DNA of 64,000 nt from Halichondria panicea (lineage: Eukaryota; Porifera; Demospongiae; Suberitida; Halichondriidae), in assembly GCF_963675165.1 (NCBI RefSeq), contig NC_087391.1, forward strand, positions 5,240,126-5,304,125, read 5' to 3'. Below are positions 11,536-23,048 of the stretch, in pieces (position 1 is the first letter of the stretch; each line of letters opens with the position of its first letter). Made by a program: the position numbers and the translations under genes. The notes under the pieces were generated by a model, which had not been told where the DNA came from, did no database searches, and saw only the letters and a program-made list of their open reading frames with translations.

Positions 11536-14500
11536 ATGTCTTCTGTTGTCCAACTTTTCTTGCTGATTCTGCTCACCATCAGTTCAGTGAACAGCAGGCA
11601 GTTAACGTTGGTCTACACTGCTGAGTACATTGATGACCTTGTGGTAATCACTTTGCAAAATGCTGATGAAGAGAGCACTGATCACGTTAGTTAAATAAAT
11701 TATTGCTTGCATGAACGCAAAAAATTGCATCGATATTGTTCTCATTTCTGCAGGTACCTAATCTAGGAAATCTCGCGGCCTCTCAAATCACAATTTCGGA
11801 CTGCACTCCCGGCACACCCTCACAGGACGGCCTCCTCCCTGCTGTCTACACACTCATCACAGTCTCTTCACTCTCCCTAAGCAGCTCTGGCATCCCTACA
11901 CTCTCGCTCTCCGTCCCCAGTTATCTAGGGGCTGGCGGGTGCCTGGAGGTCGTCGTGCAGCCTTTGTGGTTGAGAGCTGGCCTCATTGTGCTGGAACTAA
12001 AGTAAGAAACGTATTGATTGTAATAGTTTATCGTATGATGTACACTATGTGCACTGGAATTTGTACAGTTAAGCAAGTAATTGTACGGGGGCTTATTTTC
12101 GAATAACGACCGTGAAATGCTATTAAAACTGCAGATAACTGCATCATACGTGCAATAAGCACTCATAAACAAGCACTGGCAAGGTAAATAGCACTTGGCT
12201 TCACCTCGTGTCTTAATTGCCATTGCTTGTTACTCGTGCTATTAATCCCATATTGTTCTGTAACCTGTAAGCTCTTGCTATACTTTATGCTGTGATAGCT
12301 CCGTGGCTCCATCCTAGTACTGTACTACTCATTATGACATCTTTTTTAGGAGAATAATCAAGCTAACAACTGAGAGCAGAAACAGTACTGAGCTGTTCTG
12401 CCCCACAGGTAATACACTTTCTATCTCCTATTCCAAATAACCCATTCCAATACAGGGCAGTGTGAGGTGTTGGACACCAGCTGGCTTGGCTGGGGTGGAG
12501 CTAGTCTTGTTCGCAACCTCACAAATGGAGCGTACAGTCTGGTTCACTATGATCAAACTTGTAAGTACAACCGTTATAATAATAATAGATGTACGAAATA
12601 ATTCCTCGCAATGTCTCTTACCACTACAGCTATAGATAACGGTACTCTAATACCGCATCCTCTACCACGTTGCCTGGACAATGAAAGTGAGATGGCTATC
12701 TAATGAAAACGTGCAGTGATTGCGTTCAGATCAAAATGTTCCATTCTCGAAGAAAATGCAATTGCATGGGTTATTGTGAAAAATGGACCTCACTGTTCAC
12801 AGCTTTAGGGTTGTGCATTTTTTACCCCTTTGAAATACCTAGAAGGAGTTCTACTCTATCTCCTCACACGCACTGCAGCTAGTTCCGTAGGCCACTCTCT
12901 ATCTCCTCACACGTACTGCAGCTAGTTCCGTAGGCCACTCTCTATCTCCTCACACACACTGCAGCTAGCATGGCTACAACTTGGAGGACGGTAGTGACCA
13001 ATGAAACAACCTGTCGTGAGGTCTTTACTCCCAGTAGAGTCTTCGTTGCCTCAAAGAGAAGTGTGTTTGTGGTTGGAAATGGTCTCCTATACAGGTACTC
13101 TAATATTAAAGTATTTTTGTCTTCCTCTTGACCTGACCTCTTACTACAGTCCAGACGATGGCACCGACCTCTACCAGCTGGTCACACCCGACTACGCTAA
13201 CGGGAGGGTACTCAGTTTTGCTGTCTCTTTGGTCGGAAGAATGTTTTCAATGATTCTTCCCCCCCAGGTACAGCTAGGAAGCAACGTCCACTATCACTAA
13301 CCCTAACCCTCTTCCAATATCCTCCACTCTTCTCTACTGTCTCCCATTTCCTATTCCTATAACTATAGTTACGTATAGCAGTCCCTGGTATAAAAATGTA
13401 TTTGCATGCAGGTCCAGAACGCATCAACGGCTCTGTACTTCGGGTTCGTGGGCAGTAGCACTGTTTCTAAGCTCTACCCCTCATCGTTGTTGGACCACCT
13501 CCTGGAGTTGGGCTACGATCTCAATCTCACTGCCGGCTCTGTAACGTTTGACAATGGACAGCTGTACCTAGTAAGAGAGTGTTACTAATTATGCCTCTAG
13601 GCGTAGCCACACAAGGGATATGGTAAAGCTGACTGTAACTGCTCAACGGTTGCAATGCGACAAAAACTAACAGCTTCTATAGGCTTCTAGTCACGTTCTC
13701 TTGGATTTTAATTCGTGGATTTGCAACTAAAGCTTTGTTCTCCAGTTATCGCTAGTTTGACTCACAGTGAAGGCTGTTGCAGTCTCTTTAGAATCTCTTT
13801 CATGGCTCATCTATTTACACAAACATTCTATTCAACTTATGAGTGAGCCTTGCACTAAAGTGCTTCTTGTCCCACTAAAACGAAACGCCACTAAAACGAA
13901 ACAGTAGTCAATAATGAGCATGGCACCTAATTCTGTCCCTAACCCTAACGCTAACCTGCCCCATTTTTACCCTTCGTTTCTGGTGTTTCGTTTTAGTGGC
14001 GCTTTGTTTTAGTGGGACTACATACAAGCGCTAGCTGTTTGTTAGCTACAAAAGTCAGTAGAGTTGCAAAGCTGCATGCATGCAGCCCTTGTGAAGTCTG
14101 ACCTCATTGCAGATCCACCTCTTTTTATTATTCATTGACAGGAAATTCAATAAAACTTCTACAATGATCTATACATGCTTCTATCTTCTGGCTTCTATCC
14201 TTGAAGATCATTCATCAGCCATCAGATAGACTTCTGTTTCCATTAAGCTCCTCTTCTATAATGATTAAATTTCATAATAACAAACATATAATTATTGTAA
14301 CAGTGCAAAGCAAACTAATTATCCCTTCTATACATTCTAATACTTTTTGAGCGAAAGCAAAACAAGGCGAGAAGCATTAGCACAGCGCAGCTTGCACCAC
14401 TTGTTTGTCAAGCAATCGTACTTTGATTAATTCTGATTTTGTTGCAGACCATAGATTCTTCACGACTAAGACTACCACTAGAAGTGCTATTGAACCAGGA

Positions 14501-17051
14501 GTCCAACAGAGGGGCACTCACTTTCACACAGCCGCAACAACACCGGCTCCTCCGCCCACGCATCCACAACCTCACAACTGGCATAGATGAGTGTCCATAC
14601 CAAGACGTCCGTATAGAGGCACCTGTGTGTGGGCGGATCACACGCACAACGTACTTTGTGGAGAGAGTGGGGGTACTTCGGTGGACCACAGGCCAACTCT
14701 CGGCAACTACGAACTGTTCAATAATGGCCGACAGGGTTCCTACACAAATATTCCTGAAGAAATGGGATAACTATAAGCTTAGAGTACATTTTGAGATCAG
14801 TCCAACGTTCAATGGTATGCGGCGATAATTATACATTTAACAGCTAAAACGTTAAAAAATACGTAGGTGTTTCCACTTATAATGCTCTCTCCACACTCAC
14901 ACACACACACACACACACGCACACACAGACCCTGCCAAACTGCTCATCACGCCGATAGTCTCAGACCCAGACACAGTTCAAGTGACTATCACCTCCATCT
15001 ACAACCCCATTAGTAACATTGTCAGCTTCACCATCGTGATGACTGAGAGTGGACGACTGAGCAGTCAGTGGAGTCCAGGTGCAGTAGCTGTGGAAACAGA
15101 CCTCACACTGAATGTAAGCATTTCTGGATCCATGTAATGCATTTTGATTTAGTGTATACTAGTGCTTTCCTAAAGTGTTGGCATTAATTTTACGTACAGT
15201 ATATAATTATGTTCTGTGATTTGCGCTACAGGTGTGGGGGTCTCAAAGAAACTGTATAGACGTTTATTCCAACTCCCCCTTAACACCAGTGAGTTACGCT
15301 ATACTGTAGGACTGTAATTTTTTGTGGGTGAAAAAAGTTTGCGAATGAGCCAAATTGCGATCTAATGCGTTTTGGTAAGGATGGTGTGTAGTACTAATTT
15401 AGGTTTTGCGATTTTATTTTTGCTAATCAATTGATTAACCCTCGTAAAGTTTGAAAAGCAGGAAAGTACATCGATTTTGTCATTTAAGAGAAATGTACTC
15501 TGTCACTTGCATTAGTATAATATTAGTCTTTATTTTTAATTTGTACTCGCTATTGTAAGTACTATATACAGGGCGCACATTAGGTTAGCGTAATATGCTA
15601 CTAGTGTATCCATGCATTTTGCAGAATTATTATAAAAAAAAAAAAATAAAAAAAAAAAATGTAGTAACATGTCTCTATAAGTTGATACTCTACTATAATA
15701 CACTTTGTGTCCTTCTCAACTTTATTTTCCTTGCCGCAGGATTACATCGAGACAACCGTTCATGTGGGATGCCCTCCAGGCCTTTCTCTGACCTTTGACC
15801 CTGTGGCAACCCACTCCCAGTTTGAGCAGCACTGTCAGAGCACAGCCAACATCTCCTGTTACTACTTCAGGCATGGTGAGTTTGGATGAAATGAACTTCT
15901 TTTTTTTACGGATTGGGAGCCCTTAACATCTTTACTGTACATATCATACTACACTTGATATGTACGTAGCAAGGCAAATTACGTACCATTTGTTTTATTA
16001 CTTAAGTCTTACGTAAATTAATAGTTATTTATTACAGAATTTCGACCAGTATTCAAGTTGGTGGACGTAGTAACGAGCCAGGAGAATATCTACTCTGGGC
16101 TGTACACCCTGAGGGCATTGTCTGGGGGAGTTGACCTATCAGAGATGACTCAGTTCCAGCCCAGCCAACAAGTGTGAGTGCACTACTAAAACTAATGTCA
16201 ACGGAAACCCAATGTTTTCTCCCTGTTTGATCATTATTAGGGAGATGAGTATTTGGACCCCAGTGAACAGTAGCAAGAAGTTAGCACCTGTGTATCACTA
16301 TGGAGACAATGCCATCAGGTAGGGACACCTCCACACCTTACACACCCCTCACTTATCACACTCTCCACACAGGTGGGCGTGCAGTACGACCAGTCCTTGT
16401 GGTGAGATCATACCACGGAACGCAAAAACATCCGAATATTACCTCCTCATTGAGGCGTCCAATTGGTTAGTTAATCATGTGACCTACAGGAGGCTATGCT
16501 ATTGGTCTATGTCTCGCACAGGTTGGTGTCACAGAATAGCACATATTGTCATTACTCAGTCCAGTTCCTGATCCGGGTACACGGTATGGGAATGGGAGCA
16601 GTCACCACTGTCGCCTCACTCGTGGTGTGTTGGCAACAACAGCTTTATATAATAATCCACTGTCTCCTCTTCACACTATCCCCACTCTTATGTAACTATA
16701 GGCCCATCAGGACAAATTGCTTGACTTAATTGATTATAATAATTATATACTTTCAAAATTACAGAGTGTAACTTGTTATTCAGCGTATTATACTCTCACC
16801 CCACCCCCTATAGCCCGTTATGTTACCCCCTCCCTCCCATGCAGGTGTGCACGACGATCATTGCCCTGCTGGTAACGGTTGTGTTCCTGTGTTGGCTACG
16901 AAGGGACAAGCTCGTCTACTGGAGGGACAGTCTCATGGTTGTCCTGAAGAGACGGTGTGGAGGATGGGGGGAGGGCACTCGGACAAGACTACAAAAGATA
17001 GCAGCTCGAGCACGCAAACTAAACTCAAGCAAAAACTTTAACAAACTTTGA
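11536..17051 (+). CDS. CatSper auxiliary subunit, beta/delta/epsilon type
   Basis: A many-exon gene for a large type I membrane protein. The chosen start, ATG 11536, gives a signal peptide (MSSVVQLFLLILLTISSVNS). An in-frame codon at 11422 lies upstream but would bury that signal. The long ectodomain has many NxS/T sites. The most telling part is C-terminal: VHVGCPPGLSLTF (near 15755), a short cysteine motif, FRPVFKLVDVVT (near 16040), CGEIIPRNAKTSEYY and NSTYCHYSVQFLIRVHG (16400-16590), then one membrane helix (TTIIALLVTVVFLCWL, 16855-16900) and a short basic tail. This order matches the shared C-terminal domain of CatSper beta, delta and epsilon subunits, which form the canopy over the sperm calcium channel. 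I cannot say which of the three it is. A 43-bp minisatellite abuts one acceptor (12964), and repeats fill the intron at 13590-14400. Confidence 0.75.
12853..12964 (+). repeat. 43-bp minisatellite ending in a used 3' splice site
   Basis: It holds about 2.6 copies of a 43-bp unit with pyrimidine-rich CTCTATCTCCTCACAC then CACTGCAG or TACTGCAG. The AG ends of the three units are at 12878, 12921 and 12964. Only the last fits the coding phase of the CatSper-type gene: exon 12965 onward reads on into MATTWRTVV. The first two are decoy acceptors. Confidence 0.85.
13590..14165. repeat. Family B dispersed repeat with another element nested in it
   Basis: The left part begins TTATGCCTCTAGGCGTAGCC and includes TTCTATAGGCTTCTAGTCAC and TTTTAATTCGTGGATTTGC. 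A related copy at 59268-59640 shares these blocks in the same order, followed by GCTAGCT and a GCTGCA-rich end. Here that end (from about 14030) is separated from the start by a 150-bp inverted-repeat element (13869-14018) absent from the other copy. Confidence 0.7.
13869..14018. mobile_element. 150-bp inverted-repeat element (MITE-like)
   Basis: The arms are GTCCCACTAAAACGAAACG then CCACTAAAACGAAACA on the left, and the inverse on the right, about 35 bp with two or three mismatches. The interior is short and contains a CCCTAACCCTAACGCTAACC run. It interrupts a family B repeat inside an intron of the CatSper-type gene. No target-site duplication is obvious. Confidence 0.75.
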
Positions 17052-17130
17052 ACTTTGATAATATAATAATTATATAATATTATATATATATATATATAAT
17101 TAACGATAATTATCTACACATTGACAACTT

Positions 17131-18594
17131 TCACTGTCTTCGCTTTCTCATTCTATCACGTTTATGACTAATCGTTTTCTTGCCAGTTCTAATATGACCT
17201 TTACCCTTTCCACGACGATCGTTCTTCTGTTCCCAGAGCAGCTGTTTCCCATGAGTCACACCCCTCTTGGTTTGCACAGTGTCTGCAGTGTTGGCGTCAT
17301 CCCCTTCTAGCAAGTGAGAAAACTGCATGTGGTGGGAGACAAGAATAAAAATGTTATAATATCCAAAATATTAAACTTATAACAACACAACTTAATATAG
17401 AGCAAATCGGACAATATTTGATAAAACTGAAGTTAGTGTAAAGATACACACACACATAATGTAGGAACATGACTTGCCTCTTCTGCAGCTGCAAACAATG
17501 AGCTCATGTCGTTCTCTCCCTCAGGCAGTTGGGCGCTAGTGTGTGTGTGTGTGGGGGGGGGGGATAAAAAGCAGTACATTCGAGGCTGTTAGTTCGTTAC
17601 ATTGCCAACAGTTGAGCAGTTACAGCTGTAATACACACACACACACAACCACAGCTTTAACATAATTCTTGTGCGGCTACGCCTCGAGGCATTATAATAC
17701 TAACATAGATATAGGTCTCAGCTCAATTAACTTACTTTGTTCTTTGTTTCTTTGTTTGCGGCCGCTCTTCTTCTTCATCTGATGACATATTCTCGAGCAA
17801 CATTCTCTCCAGCTCCTCCACACCACCCTCCTCATTGTCACTGGCCCCGCCCACTAACGAGTCCACATCACCTGAGGCAACAAAAAACAGAGCTCTTACC
17901 AAACAATTTCTAAAAAATCTTATTTACACGTACTGTCCGAATCTATATTCTCTCGTTCGCTGTTTGCTTTTCCTTTCCTTTTTGCCTGCCTCCCAGCCGT
18001 TGCCAGCTCACTACGAGGACTCAGGTCAACCATCGCACACACACTCACACCAACTGCATCTCTTACCCAGCAAAGTCCATTTCACTCCCACTCTCGTCAT
18101 CGTCATTGATTGTCTTCTTGTCTTTTGCTGCCTCCTCACCGAGAGTTGTTTTGCGTGTGAAGTAGGTGTGCATGAATAGCTCGTCTTCGCGGATTTTATC
18201 TGGCTTCAGGGACGCAAACTCGGCGGAGTTAACTGCAGGGTCAAGAGAGAATAAATTAACCCATTTCAAATTGACAAAACTATCAACGTGCATAAATTAA
18301 AGAGTAGAATATGCAAAGCTTAATGTCAAGGTTGTTACCAGGAGCGTCTGTCCTGGCTTTGTCTGGGAGTAGCCTGGAGGCACGCTGCATGAGAGAGCCT
18401 CCGTGGTCACTGTCCTTCTGTTTCGGGTTCCTGTACACAAATCGATCCAGGAAGTGCATCATCGTGAAGTCCTCTAGGGGATCCCCCTTGTACTCTACAT
18501 GCTCCCCCTGTAACGTTGTGTGTGTGTGTGTTGTGTGTGTGGTGTGTGTGTGTGTGGTGTGTGTGGTGTGTGTGGTGTGGTGTGGTGTGTGTGT

Positions 18595-18662
<68 letters not shown>

Positions 18663-21600
18663 TGTGTGCATGTGTGGGGGGGAAAACAGTTATAGATACG
18701 AAAAGCATATCATAGATTTAAGGCTTCATTTTGATTACACAGCTGCGAACTTACCAGGGCAATTTTGTTGGCAAATACTTGTACAGAAGGATGGAAATGC
18801 TGAGTCAGCTGAAGAACAGAATATACCATCATTATTCTCATTACCATAGTCAATCAGCTTACCCTGTTCAGCTCCCACAGGCAGCTGGTCTCTGCCTTGC
18901 AATACAGCGGATTCCTATTCATGATTTGATACGATGACGAATCTCGTGCAACGTTATCACTAATCTTGGTCACATGATCTTGAGAAGACGCGACAGGAAC
19001 TTTGTCATCATTTCCAGAGTCTGAGTCGCTAGAGAGTGGGACATCTACAAAGTGTTCCAGGTCAGAGGTCGTGGGTTGCAGTATAAATGGCCACAGAGAA
19101 GGCTTGACTTTAAGCACCTGCGTTGTAACAGGAGCATAATACAATGTAAACACTGCATGCGATTAATGCTCCAAGCTTGATCTTAAAATACGCCATTAAT
19201 GCCTTGAGAATTACAGTGTACTAGTACAACCCAGGAAAACGTCAAACTAATACTGATAATTGTTAAAATTCTCTGGATGCTAGTACTATCTATCTACATG
19301 TGCAGTGCGCTATTAAATTGTACAATCACATCTCAAATTATAGGCAGTCAAAGTTCAACAGCTACCACTGCCCTTTCCGTGTAATTACACACCAGTAGTA
19401 AATGAGACATGTACTCTTTCAGTCGCCCAAAACTTGAGTTCCGTGCATCCAATTTCAATGATTTTCTAATTTCCTGAAAGCTTAGAAAGAGACCTTTCAA
19501 ATGGTATCACCAATGTTTATATTTGGGAGATTACAGAATTTGCCAATTTAGGCCAAATACCATGGATTATAGCCCATGGTTCAAGGGCGAAAAATGACAA
19601 ATTATGGTCCGAATCAAATTAGGGATTTGAAAACTTCATTTTAAAGATATCTTTCTAAGCTTTCAGAAAATCAGAAAATCAATGAAATTGGATCATCCGA
19701 ATTAAAGTTATGGCTGTTCGAAATTGGTTCCCACAGAGATCACACCAATGTATGCATGCTTCTACAATCAAACCATTGGTACTGCTGCCACCATTAATGT
19801 TATAGAGTTGCAATGCATTTAATTTCGATGCAAGCTAGTAGCTCACCTCTGAAATGAGGTAGAGACAACCGCAGAGAAAGGCGGGGGAATGAAACAAGGC
19901 CACCTGTAGAATCCTCTTGACAAACGCCTTCACTCTGTTCATTTCCGGGTCGTTCTTGACACTCTTGAACAACAGATTTAGGAAGATGCCCTGAGAGGGT
20001 TAGCTGAGATAATTATAGACATTGAAAGCTGTGACTTGCCTGTTTTCCAGAATGTTTCAAAGAGGGGTCCATCAGTTTAGTGTAAAGGGCTTGGTAGTAT
20101 CGTCCTGAAATGGCTTGTCTGGACTCCATTACTTGGTAAAGCAGAAGGAGCGACTGTATGCCTGTCGCTAAGGGCCCAATATGAACCACTTTGAATAAAG
20201 ACTGCAAATGGTCCTCAAAAGATGGAATATCGCCTAGTGTTGAGTAAAATAAAGAAAGAAAATAATTATGAGGATTGGATTTGAACTTAACCCATACCAA
20301 GAATAACTAAATGCAAAAAAAACAAAAATACGACGAGGATGGGATTCGAACCCACGCGTGCAGAGCACAATGGATTAGCAGTCCATCGCCTTAACCACTC
20401 GGCCACCTCGTCAGACACACTGGGCATGATTCATGAGGGAAACCTTAATCATACCTCTCTTTGGTCTTACCCTTGAGGAATGGAAAAGCTCTGTTCACTC
20501 CAGTAAGCAACGCTCCAAGCATCTTGGCATCCAGTTCTCCACGTTCAACATACAGCTGACAACAGAGGAGGATAAATGAACATCAGAAAACAAAATCTAT
20601 AGGAGCCTTACCTTGAAAAAAGTGAAGTAAATTTCAATTAGTTTAGCCACCAAAGCGTTCTCTTGTCCCGTTATAGTGAATTGATTGAGACAACAGACAC
20701 AGTAGTACCTGAGAGAAGCAGGACACTATAGCAATACACTCCACAATATTAATCTGTGCTCTTACTGTGCCTTAGATTTGATATTCGGCCTGTGCAACAG
20801 TTTCTCTAGCTCCGTGGCAACAACCACCTTCATATTGACGTGGTGGTTCACTGGGAGAGCAAAGAGGACCATATATACCAAATCGACCCAAACAGTACAA
20901 TTAAGCTAGTCAAAATCACTTAAGCACATTCAGTAGCCAGTACAACACAAGACAAAATAAGGAGAAGGCAATTAAGAGCTGTTGTTCAACTAACTCGTGA
21001 AATGTGACGCACTATGAACAAAATACCTACACACATAAACTTACATAATTTTAGCAAGAAAAGTGTGCATTTTGAGCCAATCTTTCTGATGGGGTCTCCA
21101 AGTTTGTTGACCAGTTGAGAGAGCAGCTCTTGTTCTTGCTCTGGCTTGCGGTAGAGGAGGTCAAACACGTGACCCAGTGCCTTCTCACGGATATTGGCCA
21201 CCGTGTCGTGAAGCAAGCCCTGTAGTGACATGCACACTTAGTACACATGGCAACAATGGATAACAGATAGCAAAGAGAGTACTACAGAGACTGAATAAAA
21301 ATAAAATTGTTTTCCAAGTGACACTAGCCTTAAATTAAACTTACCCTAATGATGGACAGAAATTGAGCGTATTTCGCCTTCAGCTGATCTTCGTAGTACC
21401 ATAGCAACAACTTGGTGTGTCGTGCGTGAACAGATTGTTCACTGATAACCAGCTCACTTAGCGGCCTCTGTATGAAACACAACACAGTTCAACCAACCCA
21501 CAGTACCACTGTCTGGAACATAGCTATAATATTATATTGACCAGCTGCTTTACCTGTTTTAGCGATTTGAGTTTTCTGTTGTCAGGGAGCAAATTTGTCA

Positions 21601-22881
21601 ACCACAACTCCTTGAGGGCATCTGCAAGCAAAACAATCAATTATAGGCACTCAAAGGTAGCTATAAAAATTATTGCGATTGTTGCTAATAATAAGTGATA
21701 GGATTGAGTGGTGTACCTATGGCTAGCACACACTCTCTTTTCCCTTTTTTGCCAGCCATTGTTAGTAGGCTGTCCAGAGATGGTAGAGTGTGAACGGGGG
21801 ACTCCTGAGGTGTGTGTGTGTGGGTGTGGGTGTGGGTGTGAGGAGTGGAGGGGGTGACTCTTGTGATAGCTACTGGCTAGATCTGTCAACACACCTGAAT
21901 GAGTAGCGTACGAGTGGCCATTTTATCGCTGAGGGTGCCACCAGTGAGAACTTTTTTCAACCATCTCAAGTCTCCAGCACTCTTCCTCTTCTGACGAGCT
22001 GTATATCACATGACCATTACATAAAAACCATTTATATATTTTCTTCAACTATTTACTTTTCTCATAGAGTGACATTTCGCTCGCCATTAGCTCCTCCCCC
22101 ACTTTTGTGAGGTGGACAATCACTCTCAGACTGACAGCGTCTGTTGGCTCGGTAGACTCAGACTGTAAAATTAAATTAAAATAATAATTAAGCTTCATCA
22201 CGTACAATGATTGCATTTGTAGCAATTTGGCAGAACAAAAATTGTTTTTTTTGGTTGGTACAATAACAGCGCTAGGACTCACCTGATCGTACCACATTTG
22301 CTCGGTGTCTATGGAAACCAGCATCCTTTTGAGTGGTTTGGCAGAGACCGACATCAATTGTTTATCAAGATGGACAGTGGTGGGGGTGGTGGTCTGGGGA
22401 GTTTCCCTCTGCTGTGTCTGTTCGTCTGGTGACTCGTTCATCTTCTTCTTGTCTTTGGCTGCCTTTCGTGTGCTCGCTTTCAGACCAAGATTATCAATAA
22501 AACTTTGTATCTGTAAAATATAAACCTTAATTGCTGAAAAGATGCTTTCCAAACCGATTTCTCATAATTTATTGGAGTAAAATTTCAAAATTAATGAATG
22601 TACTCACATCTTGCCTGCACTTTTTATCGACATCGCTACCAATGAACACCATCTCCTCATCGCCATCTTCATCCACACCCTCAAGGAGGGACAGATCCTC
22701 CTGAGAGATGGACAAAATAATTATATTAACAGGAAGTGTGAAAAATCATCATTTCATGACACCAGGCACAAGTGGGATTTAGCGTATTATACACACTTCT
22801 CTGTGTACTCATGGCCATGTTATATAGACCTACCTGTGTTCCACCAAGGCACTGTATTTCTTCCAAAGTCAACTTCTCCAT
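17131..22881 (-). CDS. CEBPZ: CEBPZ / NOC1 ribosome biogenesis factor
   Basis: A many-exon gene for the CBF/Noc1-family nucleolar protein that helps pre-60S assembly and export together with NOC2. It starts at ATG 22881 (MEKLTLEEIQCLGG). An acidic and lysine-rich N-terminus is followed by alpha-helical HEAT-like segments (ALGHVFDLLYRKPEQEQEL, then KLGDPIRKIGSK near 21070), and the CBF core with GRYYQALYTKLMDP (near 20080) and a conserved SLWPFILQP. Next come CLWELNRLTQHFHPSVQVF and GDPLEDFTMMHFLDRFVYRNP (near 18430-18880), the strongest signature, and NSAEFASLKPDKIREDELF. The tail is acidic, then very basic (KTISHKRDRMRKRRQ). The 3' end is 80 bp from the convergent CatSper-type gene. Introns hold a tRNA-Ser gene, a family A repeat and a long GT tract. 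Confidence 0.94.
17663..17700 (-). repeat. Fragment of family B repeat
   Basis: Read on the minus strand it begins ATTATAATGCCTCGAGGCGT and continues AGCCGCACAAG, matching the start of the element at 13590. It lies in an intron of CEBPZ. Only the first 35-40 bp are recognisable. Confidence 0.55.
18515..18680 (-). repeat. Long (CA)n/(GT)n microsatellite in a CEBPZ intron
   Basis: About 165 bp of GT with interruptions (GTGGTGT) on the plus strand, so CA on the coding strand. It ends a few bases before the CEBPZ acceptor at about 18509. Open frames across it encode Val-Cys or Thr-His runs and are artefacts. Confidence 0.95.
19411..19722. repeat. Palindromic element, family A (copy 2, intronic)
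   Basis: It runs from GTACTCTTTCAGTCGCCCAA to AAGTTATGGCTGTTCGAAAT, with TTTCTAAGCTTTCAGAAAATC as the right inner arm. About 65 bp just before it (from 19350, CAACAGCTACCACTGCCC...) is shared with the copy at 43191, so the repeated unit is larger than the palindrome. It lies in an intron of CEBPZ. Confidence 0.85.
20331..20412 (-). tRNA. tRNA-Ser (anticodon GCT), inside a CEBPZ intron
   Basis: The 81-nt cloverleaf plus discriminator base has acceptor arms GACGAGG / CCTCGTC, an A-box-like GGCCGAGTGGTTAAGG, an anticodon loop with CTGCTAA (GCT, reading AGC/AGU), a long variable arm (TGTGCTCTGCAC) typical of serine tRNAs, and a B-box GGTTCGAATCC. A T-run terminator follows (TATTTTTG). There is no intron. 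It lies on the same strand as CEBPZ within an intron of about 240 bp. It is identical base for base to the gene at 39788. Confidence 0.98.
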
Positions 22882-23048
22882 GACTTTTTCTGCAGCCACG
22901 TGGGTGAGAGTTCAAGGTTGCTCTAGCTAGGGGAAGTCCCCCTTGACAAGCTTTTACTGCACTTGTATGTGTTCATGCAATGCAGGCTAATAAAAGCATT
23001 CACTTGTAGGAGGATTCTGGAAAGTATCTACTGCTGGGAGAAGCAATC
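22882..23048. promoter_or_regulatory. Candidate bidirectional promoter, CEBPZ / Ig-like protein
   Basis: The start codons are 167 bp apart and diverge. The segment is the only room for both promoters. No clear motif was identified. Confidence 0.45.

Noticed and set aside
13301-13970. Internal telomere repeats (CCCTAA words)
   Set aside because: Only two or three imperfect words, one in an intron and one in an inverted-repeat element; not an array.
18283-18849. Long reading frames of Cys-Val or Thr-His repeats
   Set aside because: They are translations of the GT microsatellite in a CEBPZ intron; the same holds for frames near 47981-48263, 52014-52382 and 61473-61828.
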